A stretch of DNA of 64,000 bases, taken from the NCBI GenBank assembly GCA_003254905.1, contig QANU01000796.1, forward strand, positions 342,282 to 406,281, given 5' to 3'. A model generated the notes under the pieces. It saw only the letters and a list, made by a program, of their open reading frames with translations, was not told where the DNA came from and did not search any database. Both the position numbers and the translations under genes were made by a program. Shown here one piece after another: positions 36,714 to 50,460 of this stretch. The stretch's first letter is position 1; every line of letters starts with the position of its first letter. This stretch comes from Nissolia schottii (taxonomy: Eukaryota > Streptophyta > Magnoliopsida > Fabales > Fabaceae).

Positions 36714-39700
36714 TGGTAGTAATAATTTGAACACATTATACATATATTAATACAAGACAACACAATACGTTGGTTGAGTAGTATATAAGTTTGTCCCCCT
36801 TTTTTTAAGGGTCTCTGATTTGAAATTCAGATAAAAAAAATTGTGTTAAAAAAAACATGCACAATATCTCAAACTAAATTAATTGGTGTCACTAATATTA
36901 AAGCCTAACTACCCGCACAAGAAACCTTATGCACGATGACATAATATAAACATCATATATGAACATAAGAGTAGTGGAGTCTCCAGATATAACCCATTCC
37001 AATTTAAAGAAAAGTGATATATATATTTATCTAAAAGAAATATTAATATTTTATTTGATGTTGAAAAATTATGTACAAATAACATAATATGTGCATGAAT
37101 TTCTGAAGTAATAATTGTATGAGATTGATGTTGTGTTGCGTGAGCTAATTCCTTTGACTTAAAAAATGAATAATGTTATATACATACATATACATACATA
37201 CATATACATATAAAATATTCTTGCCATATGTCACTAAATTATCATCATCATTCTCTCTCCCACTTTATTTTACCATATCAATAGTTCGCGTATTCTTGTG
37301 ACTTGTGAGGTTTACATGCACAAAGAAAACCTCTGCTAATTATAACATCATATCTATTAAATTAAAACATTACGTCATGGCTATTGACTGAGGTAATCAC
37401 AATCAAATTTCAGCTGCATCTTCTCTAGCTATGTTATTCCTATGCTTAAAATTTTAATTTCCAAGCTGCGTTTCTTAAATATTTCATGAGTAAATATTTC
37501 ATGCTATTTGATTTATTTATTTTTTAAAATTTTATATCATTTCATGATTTAATATCACATATTAATGGATTATATGATTTAATGTGATAAATTAATATTT
37601 TTCAATATAATATTTGTAGAGAGATGCATCTAAGCTCAAATAGTCCTTAAATCTCTAGACCCCTTATAAGTTGACTCTTTTAATGATTTGACTAATAAAA
37701 AGTTTGTTACGATAATATAGAACATAAAATTATAACAAAAGTTGATAAATTTAGCTATAAAAATTATAAAAATGGGTGAATTAAGTAGCATGTGGTATTT
37801 ATCCCATGGAGTATTTAAGCAACCACTTTTCCTTGCACCTAAGTTTAATTTTATGCAAGAGAAACAAGAAATGTGAGTTTTCTCTTTGCCCATCATTTTT
37901 ATCTAAGCACATATATTTTGTGAGATTGATGTGTTTGTATGTCTGATACACTGCGAATACCGAAATGCAAAGACACTCGCTCGACACATGTGTCTCATGT
38001 GTCAGAAAGTGTCCAAATAAAAAGTTAATGCATGGTCGTGCGTGTTCAAGTGTGTCTGAGCCATATGTAAAAGGTTGAGTTATGTCTAAATAAAAAAAAT
38101 TAATATTAAATAATCTACAATAGTATGAACTCTTAAAAAATTATTAAATATTGACATAAGAAACTATATAAAATGCTCTCTCTCTCTCTCTATATTTATT
38201 GAAAGGGGTGATTAAAAAAATTAAAAATTGATAGTTTGATACTAATACAAATATCATGATATTATTAAATCATGAGTTATATTATATGTTCGCGCACGCA
38301 TGTGTGTGTGTCTTGTAAATTTTTTAAGTTGGTGTATCTCATATCCCATGTCGGTGCGTTGTATGTTTCCATAAATGATAGGTGTAGAAGAGGATTGTAA
38401 AAACTAATTGTGGGAGTTATTAATAACATTTTTGCATTCTCTTTATTAACAACAGCACTTGAAATGAAAACATTTACTAGTGTATAAGATAATTTGTAGG
38501 CCACGTCATGAACCCTAGTTCCTGATGTTTCTGTTTATTTATAGATAAAACCCATCATGTAGATAATGTCGAACAATTCGCCACAAAGTAAGAATTGAAT
38601 AAGTTTCACCCCAAATTAAAGCTTATTAGAGCTAGTAGAAATGACAAATTCGGAGTCTAAATTAAATGACATGATTACAATAAGAAGATGAGGTGATGAA
38701 CTATAATATAATGTGCATCCGATTGTTAAAAGAGTAAGAGGTACGTTGAAAAACTATCACTTACGAAAGTAGTGTTATAACTAAAGTTCATGTAGATGAG
38801 AGATTCTTGTAGGTTTATGAAGTACATTTAATGTGTGGTTTAAAAATATTATTTATCATTAATTTTAATTTATAGTGTTTAAAAAATATATAAAAATAAA
38901 AAAAATTAATGATAAATAATGCTCGTGTTACACGCATTCAACCAGTCAAAAAGCATATAAGAATTTTTCACTCAATCCCCCAAAAAAAAAAAAAACTAAT
39001 TCATTAGGCGAGACTTGGGAGAGTAATGAGAAACTAGTTCATTATGATTCATCTCTAATGGACTAGATATTGTGCGTGGGAAGAAATCCCTCAATCATTC
39101 ACATTCCTGGTCTTGAAGATTTGTTAATATTTACGGTATAGAAGCTAATAAAGATTAATATATACTAGTTTAGCAAGTAAATTAAGAAACTGTTAATGTT
39201 AATTTTCTCTTATATAAAGCCGATATCACTACTTTGGATCCAACAGCTAGTAATAAACTACGAGATTAACAAAATAAAAAAAAAAATTATGCATGGGTTG
39301 TTGATTTGATTTCGATTGAGGGGCGAACCTATAGCAGTTCCTATATATAGGCTTGACGACTTTTTGTTGGGTAAATAATTGGTAAATGATGTCTCTGGCC
39401 TCCCACTGTTCTCTCCTATTTGGCTTCAATGACCAACATGCTTTCTAAAATAAGTGAAAGTTAAACTCACTTTTTTGACCCCTTAACTTAATTCAAGTAA
39501 CGCCTTATTACATGATCATTAATCGGTCACCTGTGTCTTGCAAATCCTTTTCATTGAGTAATGGAGCCTCCTAATTTGGTCACAAAATAAAAAGGTGAAA
39601 TTATTATTCAAGTTCAAACCTATAAATTCTTTCTGAGATTTGGTCATTGGTAACGAAAGCAGTCAATGAAAATGGATATCCTGTGTGAGATTCAAAGACA

Positions 39701-40930
39701 TCATGCTTTTAGAAAACAATAGAGAGCATTTGGTAAACTCAACAAACCTCATAATCATAAGAAAGATGTAGAGATAGAGAAGAAAAGTTTCTTTAATAAC
39801 TTTATTTTTCATGCAAAGGAGAAGTGGTATAATTTATTCTATAAGAATGTCCTAAAAATTCAAAAGAGCTATTTGCTGAACAAAAGTGATCAAGAAACGG
39901 TGACATACAAAGATGTAGATTTAGCTATATAAAATATATTTTATAAATATACATATCTAGCTAGTGAGGAAGCAAAGTTCAATTTTCTTCTTTTTCTTAA
40001 TTTCTCCTTTTCATGAAAAAAGTAGAATCACTAGGCATATAGAAAAAGATGATGCAAAGCTTTAATAATGCCTTTAAGCCACTGCCTACGACGAGGGGCA
40101 TTGGTATGCGTTAATCTTTCTTTGCTACGTAACTTTGCTTTTGATGTCCCTTCCTTGAGTCATCACCCATATATGACCCCAATATCCATACATGATACAT
40201 GCAATGCAACCCCCTCTTCCTTTTCATAAAGCCTCCATCGGTCCCTCCCTTTGGCCCCTTCCCCATGCCAAAAAAAATAAAAAATAAAATAGTTATTTAT
40301 TTCTAAAATGCAGAACACAATATGGAATGATCATAACATCAATAACAATAACAATCAAGTCTTATTTTCATTAGATAAGTCCGTCATATTGAGAAAACAA
40401 TCAAGCCATAAGCAATGTTATTGGTACTCATTGGTCATGCGATACCATGCTAACTCATTAATGATTTATCATTGGATAAGATCTCAATAAGGTGTGAGTC
40501 ACATTGAAATTCCTTCCAATGATAGTTGACTAGTGAGTCGACACAGTATCCCATGGGCAATGAGTCCAAGTAACATAACTACATCATAATGCCCTATTGT
40601 AAGACATTATGTACGTGGTAATTTCAAGATGGATAAAATGAAAAGTATGGAAATAGAAGAACTCAAAGACTCTTGCTTAAGTATGTTTAGGTTAAGACAT
40701 AGCTTCCAACCCACTATTATGATGGCTCATTTAACTCATTGATGTAGATCTCCTCAATGTTAAGCCCCTCCCAACAAGTGGTTTGGAACTAGCTTTTTAT
40801 TGAGTATCAAAAGAATAATGGTTGGTGGATCCATGTGTGGGTTGGGTCCTTTGTGTTGAAAGTCTTTTTGAACGATGGGAAGGTTAGGTGACGTGGTCAG
40901 TGAAGTATCACAATACAAGTAAAGAGAGCA
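36714..40930. other. Intergenic, no gene seen
   Basis: AT-rich spacer. There are (TACA)n-like runs near 37179-37211, a short CT run near 38175 and poly(A) tracts. No reading frame looks like a protein family I know, and no RNA gene is recognised. Confidence 0.45.
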
Positions 40931-40936
40931 AGTCAA

Positions 40937-41044
40937 GTTCTTATTAACACCATTGAATATGTGGAAGAAACTAGTCACACTTGAGAGGAGGTTCTTATTA
41001 ACACCATTGAATACATGGAAGGAATTGGTCATACTTGAGAAGAG
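40937..41044. repeat. 54-bp tandem duplication
   Basis: 40937-40990 and 40991-41044 are near-identical (both begin GTTCTTATTAACACCATTGA and end GAG), with about seven differences. Confidence 0.85.
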
Positions 41045-41315
41045 GATGGTGTGGTTTCAAGTGTGAATCATGAAAATGTGCCATTTGATTTACCGTTGTG
41101 ATTTCTTGCCTAAGTTTTCTTGGTCTACCTTTAGATATTAAAATTTAGGGTAATTAGCAGTCACGCACCTTAAAGTTTTAAGATATATAGAATTAACCCA
41201 GACTTGTGTGAATATTGCACTCCACCCCAAATTTTACTTGGTCCATGTTAGGGTGGCTTTTAACATAGGACACAATGTTGGGCTCATTATGGATCCATTG
41301 AATATTAACTCCTAG

Positions 41316-43661
41316 TGTGAAAATCCATAGTATCAAGAAGAGATAAGAATATACTAAATTTGTAAATTTCATTAATGATAGAAAATACGACTAATACAAG
41401 TGATGATGAGCTTTAAAGAGGAACATAAGGGTAACTGATCTTAACTGACTAACACAATAATATCTCTAACACACCGGCATACAAAGAAAATATAGAAAAC
41501 GAAGACATTGTTGACAGTCAAAGTTTATAGCTCTACATCTGACGTTTCTATGATTCCTATCCCAATCAGATAAAGAATTTGAGATGAGCCGACTTGCCAA
41601 TATACACAATGGTCAAAAGTTGCTCCTCAACAAGCTTTATGGCCTCTGATTATCAAAAAGTCCCAACTCGAGAACAATCATCAAATGCCAACATAGGCAA
41701 ATGCTTAACTACCACTTGGCAGAACCAACGATCCCAACATAGGAACAATCATCAAAAGCTTAACCACCACTCAACAAAAGCTAGCAAAAGCCATAAGGCT
41801 ATTTCAATCAACTCAACTAGAGTTGAACCAATGCTTAATCACCGTAACCATAAGGTAGAAGTGGAACAAAGCTTAATCATCAAGTGCATAAGCTAAAATT
41901 TGACGCTTAACCACCCAAGACAAAAGCGAAATCAAAGCCACAAGGCTAATAACCAATTTTGGACAAATGTCACAAAATAATCCAAAACCAAAGATGAAAA
42001 AATCAATAATTGGAAATCCAAATCTGAAACGATCCAATAATCCAACAATTTGAGCAACTATGCTTATACCTTGATTTGGAAGGTGATGTACTTTTTTTCT
42101 CTTAAAAAAATAAGGGCTTCTCCCATTGGATTTTCTTTGGGGGATTTTTGGTGAGCATTCCTGACTTTGTCATGCTTGTTTTATGCGGTGGCATGGGAAA
42201 CACTATAATGGTGTTCCTTGCTTGGTTTTTTTAATAAAACTATCCCCACTTATCAGAAAAAAAAAATGAGCAAGATATCAAATGTGACTAGGGTGCAACA
42301 ATCCAACAATCTGATAATCTTCAACCTTTAATTTGAGAACCAAAAGTTTATAACCAATCAATCAAAACTAACACTATACTCATCTTGGAGAAATGATGCT
42401 ACATCAATACCGATAACAAGAATCACGAAAATCATCAACATTGAACAAAATTGTTGAAACTAAATACGTAGTAAGAGCAAACTCCAAGCACCAAATCAAT
42501 AGTACCAAATGTAAGGGCTCCAACAAATCTTGAATCATGAACACAGGTCCATGAAAACATATATGAATGAATGAGTCTTAAACTAGAAAACTAAATCATA
42601 AAAGCAAGATTTGAAACTTGAAACCAGATCTGAGATCGAGTCACTGACGATGTCGAAAATCATTGAAGCTTGTCACCAACGAATTTGGAACAAGAACAGA
42701 GTAGTACCCCACAAGAACAGAGCAACTTCAGAACTTACAAACCATGGACGAAAAGCGCGAACCAAGAAGGAACTGAGAGATCGCCAGAAGAACTAGAACC
42801 AGATCTAAAAAGAAACCTGTCTTGATGAAGTGATCAGAGCAAAGAAGAAGAGGAAGAAACGTGTCGATAGAAACCACTTGAAAAACGTGTCAAAAAAGCC
42901 TATAAACTACAAACGCGAACCTTGTCTTCGAAATTGAGATCCAAACCAAGAGAACGCATTGGCGATGCAATGAAGATAACTCATCGGAGAATGTGAATTG
43001 AGAACAAGATCTAGACACGAAAGAATCGTCATGAAACTATATTTGACAATAGACAAACATCATCAAAAGTTTCATACAAAACCATAACTAGATTTGACTT
43101 GGAACGCAACCACAATGTCAGAAACACAAATTGGAAACCATATCACGCCGCGTTGGAAGATGTATATGTTGACAATATAACCGTAAACTGCCAACACTGA
43201 TATGTCGGAGAAGATGAATGACCACAGTGGAAAACCATATCATAGCATGAGAGTAGTAATGTTAGACTAGTAATTTTTTAGAATTTTAGGGGTGTTACAA
43301 TTTTCTCAAGAAAGATTGAGAAAATGAGATTGGCAAGTAAAAAAATACATTTGAAAGAAAGAAAAAGAAATAGAAAAATATGTGTTTGGGGACTGAGAAA
43401 GTAAAAGAAAATGAAGGAAAGAACAAAAGAAAACAAAAAAAAAAAGTAATAAAAAAATGTGCAACAATTCAAGGTGGATACTAAGACTCTGATCCCATTT
43501 GAAAATTCATTGTATCGAGAAAAGATGAGAGTAAACCAAATGTGTAATTTCTATAATGGTAGAAAATGTGGCTAATACAACTTATGACAAGCCTTATAGA
43601 GACACATGAGAATAACTAATCTTAACTAACTAACTAACTAACATCATAATATTTCATTTGG
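41316..43661 (-). mobile_element. Copia-derived non-autonomous LTR element
   Basis: Two diverged direct repeats bound the element: 41316-41473 and about 43500-43661. On the minus strand both share TTAGT[TC]AGTTAAGAT, TTGTATTAG, TTTTCTA[TC]CATTA, a TCTCTTCTTGATAC or TCTTTTCTCGATAC block and an end in TTTTCA. The second-listed copy is the 5' LTR. It is followed by TGGGATCAGAGT (43497-43486), 10 of 12 bases matching the initiator-tRNA-Met primer-binding site TGGTATCAGAGC. The 3' LTR begins TGTTAGAGATATT at 41473. The 2.0-kb interior has no recognisable gag or pol, so this is a large-derivative or deletion product needing trans help. A 100-codon plus-strand frame at 41594 lies inside it and is not credible as a gene. 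Confidence 0.65.
42090..42267 (+). mobile_element. Possible 3' end of a LINE insertion
   Basis: The phrase TTTTTTTAATAAAACTATC, then CCCACTTATCAG, then an A10 tract (about 42258-42267) resembles the 3' tails of plant L1 LINEs. It sits inside the copia-derived element, implying a later insertion. The 5' limit and target duplication could not be set. Confidence 0.25.
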
Positions 43662-45600
43662 AAAAAAAAAAACAAATAATAGTTGAGATGGTATTTCAAA
43701 TTTTTGCACCTTTATTTTTCTTATTTCCTAATTTCATTATCCATTTTTTTGCACCGGCACACACACCCACCTATCCCCCATAAATCTCTTATAATTGATT
43801 AAATGAGAATCAATTTATTTTTAAATGTATTAACTTAAAAATGTGATTTGGAAGTAGTATGTTTTTTTGGAATGTATGAAAAAAAATTATATGGCAAATT
43901 ACTAAAAAGAGTATACAATGATTTGTTTATTTATATCAAGATTTACATTGATCTCCTATGAAGTTGAGAGTGAAATTACATTGGCCCTCCACTATTCTTT
44001 CAGGCAACACCAACCTCCCTAATGATAAAAAAAATTGAGTTAAACATTGTTATTAAGGTGTTTTGTTCATTATGTCTCTCACATTTTCACACTTAATATA
44101 CTTTACAATCCCCGGGCATGAGGAACTTGTAAAAAAAATCCACGTTGCTTTTGTTATTTATTTACTTTTCAAAATTTTTAAAAATATAAAAGAAACTATA
44201 AATAAATAAAAATAAAAATAAAAACCAAAGAGACCATTGTTAATCTTTATTTAAAAAAAAAAGCTCTTATTATATTTTTTATGGCTACGATTAGTTCTAT
44301 GATAATTCAAATAAATAATTTATAAAAAATAATTTTCTCTTTCTTTTTTTTTTTGGTCATGAAAATATTTTCTCTCTCTTTTTTAATCGGTATATTTTCT
44401 CTTAAAAATATCACCCGTTACTTATTGCTTTTCTTTATGGTAAACTATCATCAAGCACCTACCTCCATTTGCTTGGCAAGCCCAAAAGGGACTTGGGCTT
44501 CATTTGTAAGGCTTATGAAGTTTTCGGTACAACTATGCTTCGCATTAAATCTCTATTTAGTTTTTTTCTTCTTCTATTATTATTATTATTTTTTATTATT
44601 ATTATGGGTGCTGGCAAAACCCTAATAATATTTGCATAAAGGGTCTAGTTGTTTCTTTCAGAATGTGTTGCCGGCCAATGCCCCCATTAATGACCATAGG
44701 AAAGAAGCACCCAGCCTACAGCCACATCTATTCTATTTAAATGTTAAATATTAGAGGAATATAGAGTATCCCTAACGTCTAAAATGTACCGTGGCTAACC
44801 TTCTCCTTCTTTTTGCTCTAAATTATTGGTGGGTTTGCACACCATTAATAATAGCTTTTCAACACAAAGCACACAAATACCCACCTCTTTTTTCCTTTTC
44901 CCGCAAATATCTGCCTTAAATAGTCCTACATTGAGACCAACAAAATATACCAAAGTAACCCCCCCATGGGAAAATGACATCTAATCTTATCTTTGACCAA
45001 AGATAAAATGGACCAAATGGCGCCAAGTGTTAATTATAGTAAATAATCACGGTGAACCACGAGGATGAAATATTTTAATTTTTCAAGTCAAACAAAATGA
45101 GTCCAAAATCTCACACTTTTCAATCTGTGTGACAGTAGCATTGTATATTAATCAATCAATGGCATTGCATAATTAATTTCGTGTCATTGATTAGTTTTGT
45201 ACTAGTGATTAATAGTAGTATATGATAAAATTTATTGTGCTTCTACCTAGGGTTCCCGACACCATGGGAAGAAGCTGTAACATATGTATATAGTACTATA
45301 TATAATTTAATATAATAATAATAATAATAATTAATTTGTGTAAACTTGTGCTGTTTCTGTTTGAGTCCTAATGCCCATGTTTGTATTACAGAAATGGTAA
45401 CGGCGATGGGCATGGTCCGGGAATACAGCCCTGATATTTCATTTTCTCGAGTTATCAAATTCGCTGCTTCATTAATAAACGCAGGGATTATTATTATTAT
45501 AATCTTAGTAATAAAAGCAATGTCAACCATAGTCCTTTAGGGTTTGGAGATTGTGAAGGTTTGAATTAAGTTATAATTTTTCTGATATAGTATTATTGAT
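43662..45600. other. Intergenic, no convincing gene
   Basis: AT-rich. A GC-richer patch at about 45391-45490, preceded by a good acceptor-like TTGTATTACAG, is open in plus and minus frames but matches no family I recognise. Confidence 0.4.
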
Positions 45601-45613
45601 GTATTAAAAATTA

Positions 45614-45777
45614 CTATCTCCATTTTAAAATAGTTGTCCACCTTCATATTTTAGTCTATTTTAAAATAATTGTCCACTTACTAAGTTTAGACATTATTAA
45701 TAATTTCTTTTTCTAACATACATTTATTAAATAAATTTTCTTTCTCATACTTATTCACTATAATAACTTTAACTACT

Positions 45778-45816
<39 letters not shown>

Positions 45817-45918
45817 GATAATTAGGTAAATATTACCAACTTGTTTTTTGCTTTCATATTTTTTTAATCATTTTCTTAATACTAAGAGAAGAAGTGAACT
45901 ATTTTGAAAGGGACGAAG
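45614..45918. mobile_element. Stowaway-like MITE, about 305 bp
   Basis: The left end CTATCTCCATTTTAAAATAG pairs with a right end that reads CTTCGTCCCTTTCAAAATAG on the opposite strand. TA flanks both sides (45612-45613 and 45919-45920). A (TA)n run at 45780-45813 lies in the middle. Confidence 0.65.
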
Positions 45919-45920
45919 TA

Positions 45921-48520
45921 AGAGTTTGGAACATACATGTCTTGCTTGTATTAATTATCATTGTTAGAGAATTGTGCCTTAGAAGCATCTAAACTTTGTC
46001 TCTCTTCCAGTGCTTCACACTGCTATAAATTAAACTAATCCTGGTCGTCTAATTAAGTTTTCCCATGCTCAAGGTGGAATCTTACATTTTGTTTATTAGA
46101 GCACTTAGCTAGATTGCACATCCTTAACTATGAACATACAAAGAAATTGAGGATAATATAAAATATGCCTTCTTTTTCTTGGCATTATTAGCGTCTCTTT
46201 TGGAATTTGTTAGGTTTAATATCTTGGATTATAATATTTATAAAGGTTGTAATTCTTTAATGTTTATATATGTATCTCTGATTTTATTTTATTTTTTTAA
46301 GAAAAAAGGTGAATCATATATACCATCAACTAATTTTTATTGAAGTTTTTTACGTAATGATAAACACACTTAATTTGATATGTAATGTCAGACTAAAGGT
46401 TATAGCTTAGATTAATCTTCAATTATCGCGGAGGAAACTGTTAATTGACTTTATTAATTAATTATCACACTTTCATTATGTTAGAGGGACAGGGACCGTA
46501 ATCTTCGTCTTATCAAATATATATACAGTCATTCAATACCATTGATAGAACTATTGATATATTCCCATCATTAGAATATGGTGAGTACATGCATATCAAT
46601 TCTCTATTCCTAAAAATAAAAGGAGTACACAAGTATAGTTATTGAGGTTATCGTAACTATAATATAAAGAAACGATTAGATATTTGATGGCATAATTCAA
46701 TGCCTGATCAATTAGGTAACTATTTTATTTCCAATCAACCTACTCTATTAATATATTTATAAAATTTATTTGAGAACTTATATTTATTTTTTATTTTTGG
46801 AAGGAAAATGGTGATCAATATATATACATTCTCAGTAGTATGCCCTCAAGCAAAGATTAATGGAAAATAAGAATACGAATTTCTCTAATTTTTATTATTT
46901 TCTTGTCTCATTCATGTCTTCACTTTTAGTAAATATGTTGTGTTATATAATAAATTATTAAATAAAATAACTACATGAGAGTTTTTTTAACAAAATTTCT
47001 AAGTATTAATGATGAAACGTGATAAGAAAATAAATTTTACATGACATTTTTTAATGGAGTAGGTTTTCATAGTATATTAATGATGTTATTCTTAAATTGA
47101 ATGAATTATAAATAAATTTTTGCACGTGAGTGAGAAATAAATTTTGCATGAAAACTTAAGAATTTCTAATTATGTAATGTGTGTGAGAAACAAATTTTGC
47201 ATGACAATTTTACAGGAAGTAGTATTTCAATGTTATATATATATATAATTGTCTTTGAGAATTGTTTTCAATTCATTCCATTGCGTACCCCTCCATCCTC
47301 CCTAAATAATCTATTTCATGATTTACTTCTACCTAAACATACTAGACACAAAGTAATGTATATTCCCCTCTTTTATCCCTCCAAAACCAGATACACTTTA
47401 TATAACCTTAAACACTAATCCACAAACCAAATTTTTAATATTGATACTCATATTTCTAATCCTCCCTTGAAAAATCTACCTAACTTAATAGAGTTCTCAC
47501 ATAATTGAGAGATTACCCGTGTTAATAAGTGTTACATTTCAGCACATTTATAACTAATCACCTTTCTTATAATCAATTGAATCGGTCATTACTAAAACGT
47601 CATTATGAAAATATTCACTTTATTTTAACCACGCTACTACTGTTAGGCAGCAACATTAAGTGCCTAAACGCCAAGAGGATATGAGAGTTGCCTCATGTAT
47701 ATAACCTTAAAGACTCATATTAAATATAATATTTAGTGATTGTCCAATGTTAAAGAGAGTTTCCTTCAAAGAAACTAAATATAATCATATCTAATATGAT
47801 TCTTCAAACTAGGGAATTTTGCAACTTGGCAACACTATGGATGGAGATCATGATTTTGTAGTTGACATCGTTCAAGTTTGGCCCATGCATATCATGGATT
47901 CATTGCGTGAGTTGCAATATGACGTAAGAATCTCATAATTCAACTTTGTTTGAAAACTATGGCAGGTAATTGAAAGTGTTGGTGTTGAGTAACAATTTTT
48001 CTTTTTTTAAATAAAATGAAAATAAATATGGGTTTAGGAATATGATTATAAATAGACTGAAAATCGGTGAATCAGTCACTGGTTTCATCTGATTCTTTAT
48101 TTGGATCGTGTGTATTTCACTTTAGTTGAGTGTTATTTATAAAAAAAGAACGTGGAAAATTTGGGAGAGACAAAATTTAACGAATGATGAAATTGGTGAC
48201 AAGAATTTAAAAATTAAAAAAAATGTTGAAAAACTAAGATAAGTTGATATAGAAAAAAAAAAAGTAGTGGATAATTCAAACAATTTCAATTTTTTTTATC
48301 TCAACTAAAAATTGGGTGCTAACGCAGTAGCCCCTTTGCTTGGACTTATAACTTAAAGCACAGGTAAACCAAAAGCAACCAACCATTATTCAAGCCATTT
48401 TTTCAAGAAAGACAATGAATAAACTGGGCTCACACCAAACCTAATTAGGATTCATAAGACCTGTAAAGAGTAAAAAGGACAAGTATCTTGAATTCCCAAT
48501 ACCTTGAATTAATGGTCAAT
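45921..48520. other. Intergenic, no gene seen
   Basis: AT-rich spacer with no supportable coding or RNA feature. Several short phrases such as AAATTTTGCATGA recur near 47030-47210. Confidence 0.45.
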
Positions 48521-48898
48521 TAGCCGTCGCAATGCCTAGAATGCATATAAACTAGGCCTCTCAATACTTAAAATGCATATGGTAGGCTTCACAACACCTA
48601 CATTTGGTAATTAGGCCTATCAATGCTTAGAATGCAGATGGTAGCATCACAATACACACAATTAGTAATTAGATGTCTCAATACATAGAATGCAAATATA
48701 AGGCTTCATAATACCCACAATTGTTAACTATGCGTCTCAATATCTATGATGCAAATGGTAGGCTTCATAATACTCACAACTATTAACTAGGCGTCTCAAT
48801 ATGTGCATGGTAGGCATCACATTATCTACAAAGTCAATTATACTAAGTGTCACAATATCTAGAATGTGTATAGTAAATGCCACAATACCTACAATTTG
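48521..48898. repeat. 59-bp minisatellite, about 6 diverged copies
   Basis: Units start GGCCTCTCAATACTTA, GGCCTATCAATGCTTA, GATGTCTCAATACATA, TGCGTCTCAATATCTA, GGCGTCTCAATATGTG and AGTGTCACAATATCTA. Each continues GAATGCA-type, GGTAGGCTTCACAA-type and CCTACAATT-type blocks. The unit is 59 bp where complete, and one copy is shortened. No coding potential. Confidence 0.85.
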
Positions 48899-50460
48899 AA
48901 AGGAAAAAAATGCAAGTTCAAAATTCAAAATTTCACATGAAAGTATTTGAAAGAATTTATCATTGCATCAAAACTCAAGTTTATTCTTGGGCGTATGATA
49001 TGGGATGAAAAATGTACAGGTATTTAGAAATGTGGTAATGAGAATAGGTCAATAGTAAACGAACCTTCCGAGCTTACAAATACCACTTAAGCTTCTTTCA
49101 AAATAGTCTCACAAGTTAGAACTTTGAGATTCTTAGGATCCTTTGTCCGACAAATGGTCTGCATATGACACCTTGCTTCAAATATTTAGTGACTTGTTTG
49201 CTTCCATCAAGAAGATGTATCATTCTATTAAAGAAGAATCCCTCTATTTTTTTCTGTTTTTTTTTGGACAATGCATAACTTATCTCATAATTAAATGTTA
49301 TGAAAATGAAAACAATCAATCACTACTAAGGATGCACTTTATTAGGCTTGTAAGGTAGCCAAGGTTAAATGACTATGAAGGAAAGGAAATTAATGGTTCA
49401 ATTAAGTGTTTAAAGGTCAATGAAGATCAAACATCATTAATTTTTTAAGAAAATTATATATTGTCAATTAAAGTTGCGATTTCAAGGAAAAAATTCACTT
49501 TTTTTTTTGGACTAAAACTCTTCCTACAGTCTACTCAATTCTTCCTTCCTACTTTTCCCAATATCCTCATTTTATGCTTTTGACTTTTTTTTTCTTCAAA
49601 CATTTATGACTCTCCTCTTTTTCTTTCTTTTGTCAACTTCACGATTATAGACTTTGGTTATATGTGTATTATTGATGATCTATATATATAGAGAGAGGGA
49701 GAGAGAGAGAGAGAGAGATCTTTCTTGAGACATAAGAGCATATGATGATAAAATTAGGGCGAACAATTTGTGAGACCACATAATTGCATAGGATTGACTT
49801 GTTTAGGGTTTAGGGTAATTATCGACAAATTTATCTGCCAGCAACGAAACATTGTGTTTTGTTTCTCAACTTTGTCAACGAATATCCTTTTTGCGGCAGA
49901 TTAATATGCTAGTAATGAATTTTTGAAACGTGTCATTTCACTTAAAAGTAGTAGCGGAAGATAAATCTGCCAAAAATTGTCATGAAACCCTATTTTACAA
50001 GGGTTCCTTCCTCTTCCTTATTTCCCCTCTTCTCCTCGTTCTCTCTAACTCTTCGTCGTCACCACATTCAGTCGTGGCCACTGCCCCCACCTGTTGTACC
50101 CCCTAAGCCCTTGAATCCCTCATTAAGTCCACTCTCCACCGAGGCCACTGCCACCGCCTCTACCACTAGTAACTCTCCCTCGCCACATAATTTAGGTTTT
50201 TATTTTTTATATATAATTTTTTTTTCTTAGGATAGTTAACGGTAATAGAATAGATGATTGCTGAGCTAGGTAATTGATTAGTTATTTGTTGCGTATTAGT
50301 GTATGTGTGACGTATGTGTCAATTAATGACAATAAATGTTATTGTATGCTATAATATGATAAGTGTTAGTGTGTGTTTGTTAATTAGTATAAATGTTAGT
50401 GTGTTTGTGTGTGTATGTGGGTTTGTTTATGTGCTTGTGTGTAAGTGTTAGTTTGTGCGT

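Noticed and set aside
41594-41896. 100-codon plus-strand ORF rich in Asn, Ser and His
   Set aside because: Lies inside the copia-derived element on the opposite strand, is low complexity and has no recognisable domain.
49321-49331. CACTACTAAGG as left end of the large CACTA element
   Set aside because: Flanking AAT does not match AAA after the right end, and adjacent sequence lacks the subterminal repeats.
49801-49820. GTTTAGGGTTTAGGG telomere-like repeat
   Set aside because: Only two units, common by chance and in plant promoters or transposons. Not an interstitial telomere array.
49982-50230. 82-codon Pro/Ser-rich ORF
   Set aside because: Within the CACTA element's leader region, low complexity and without domain or homologue that I know.
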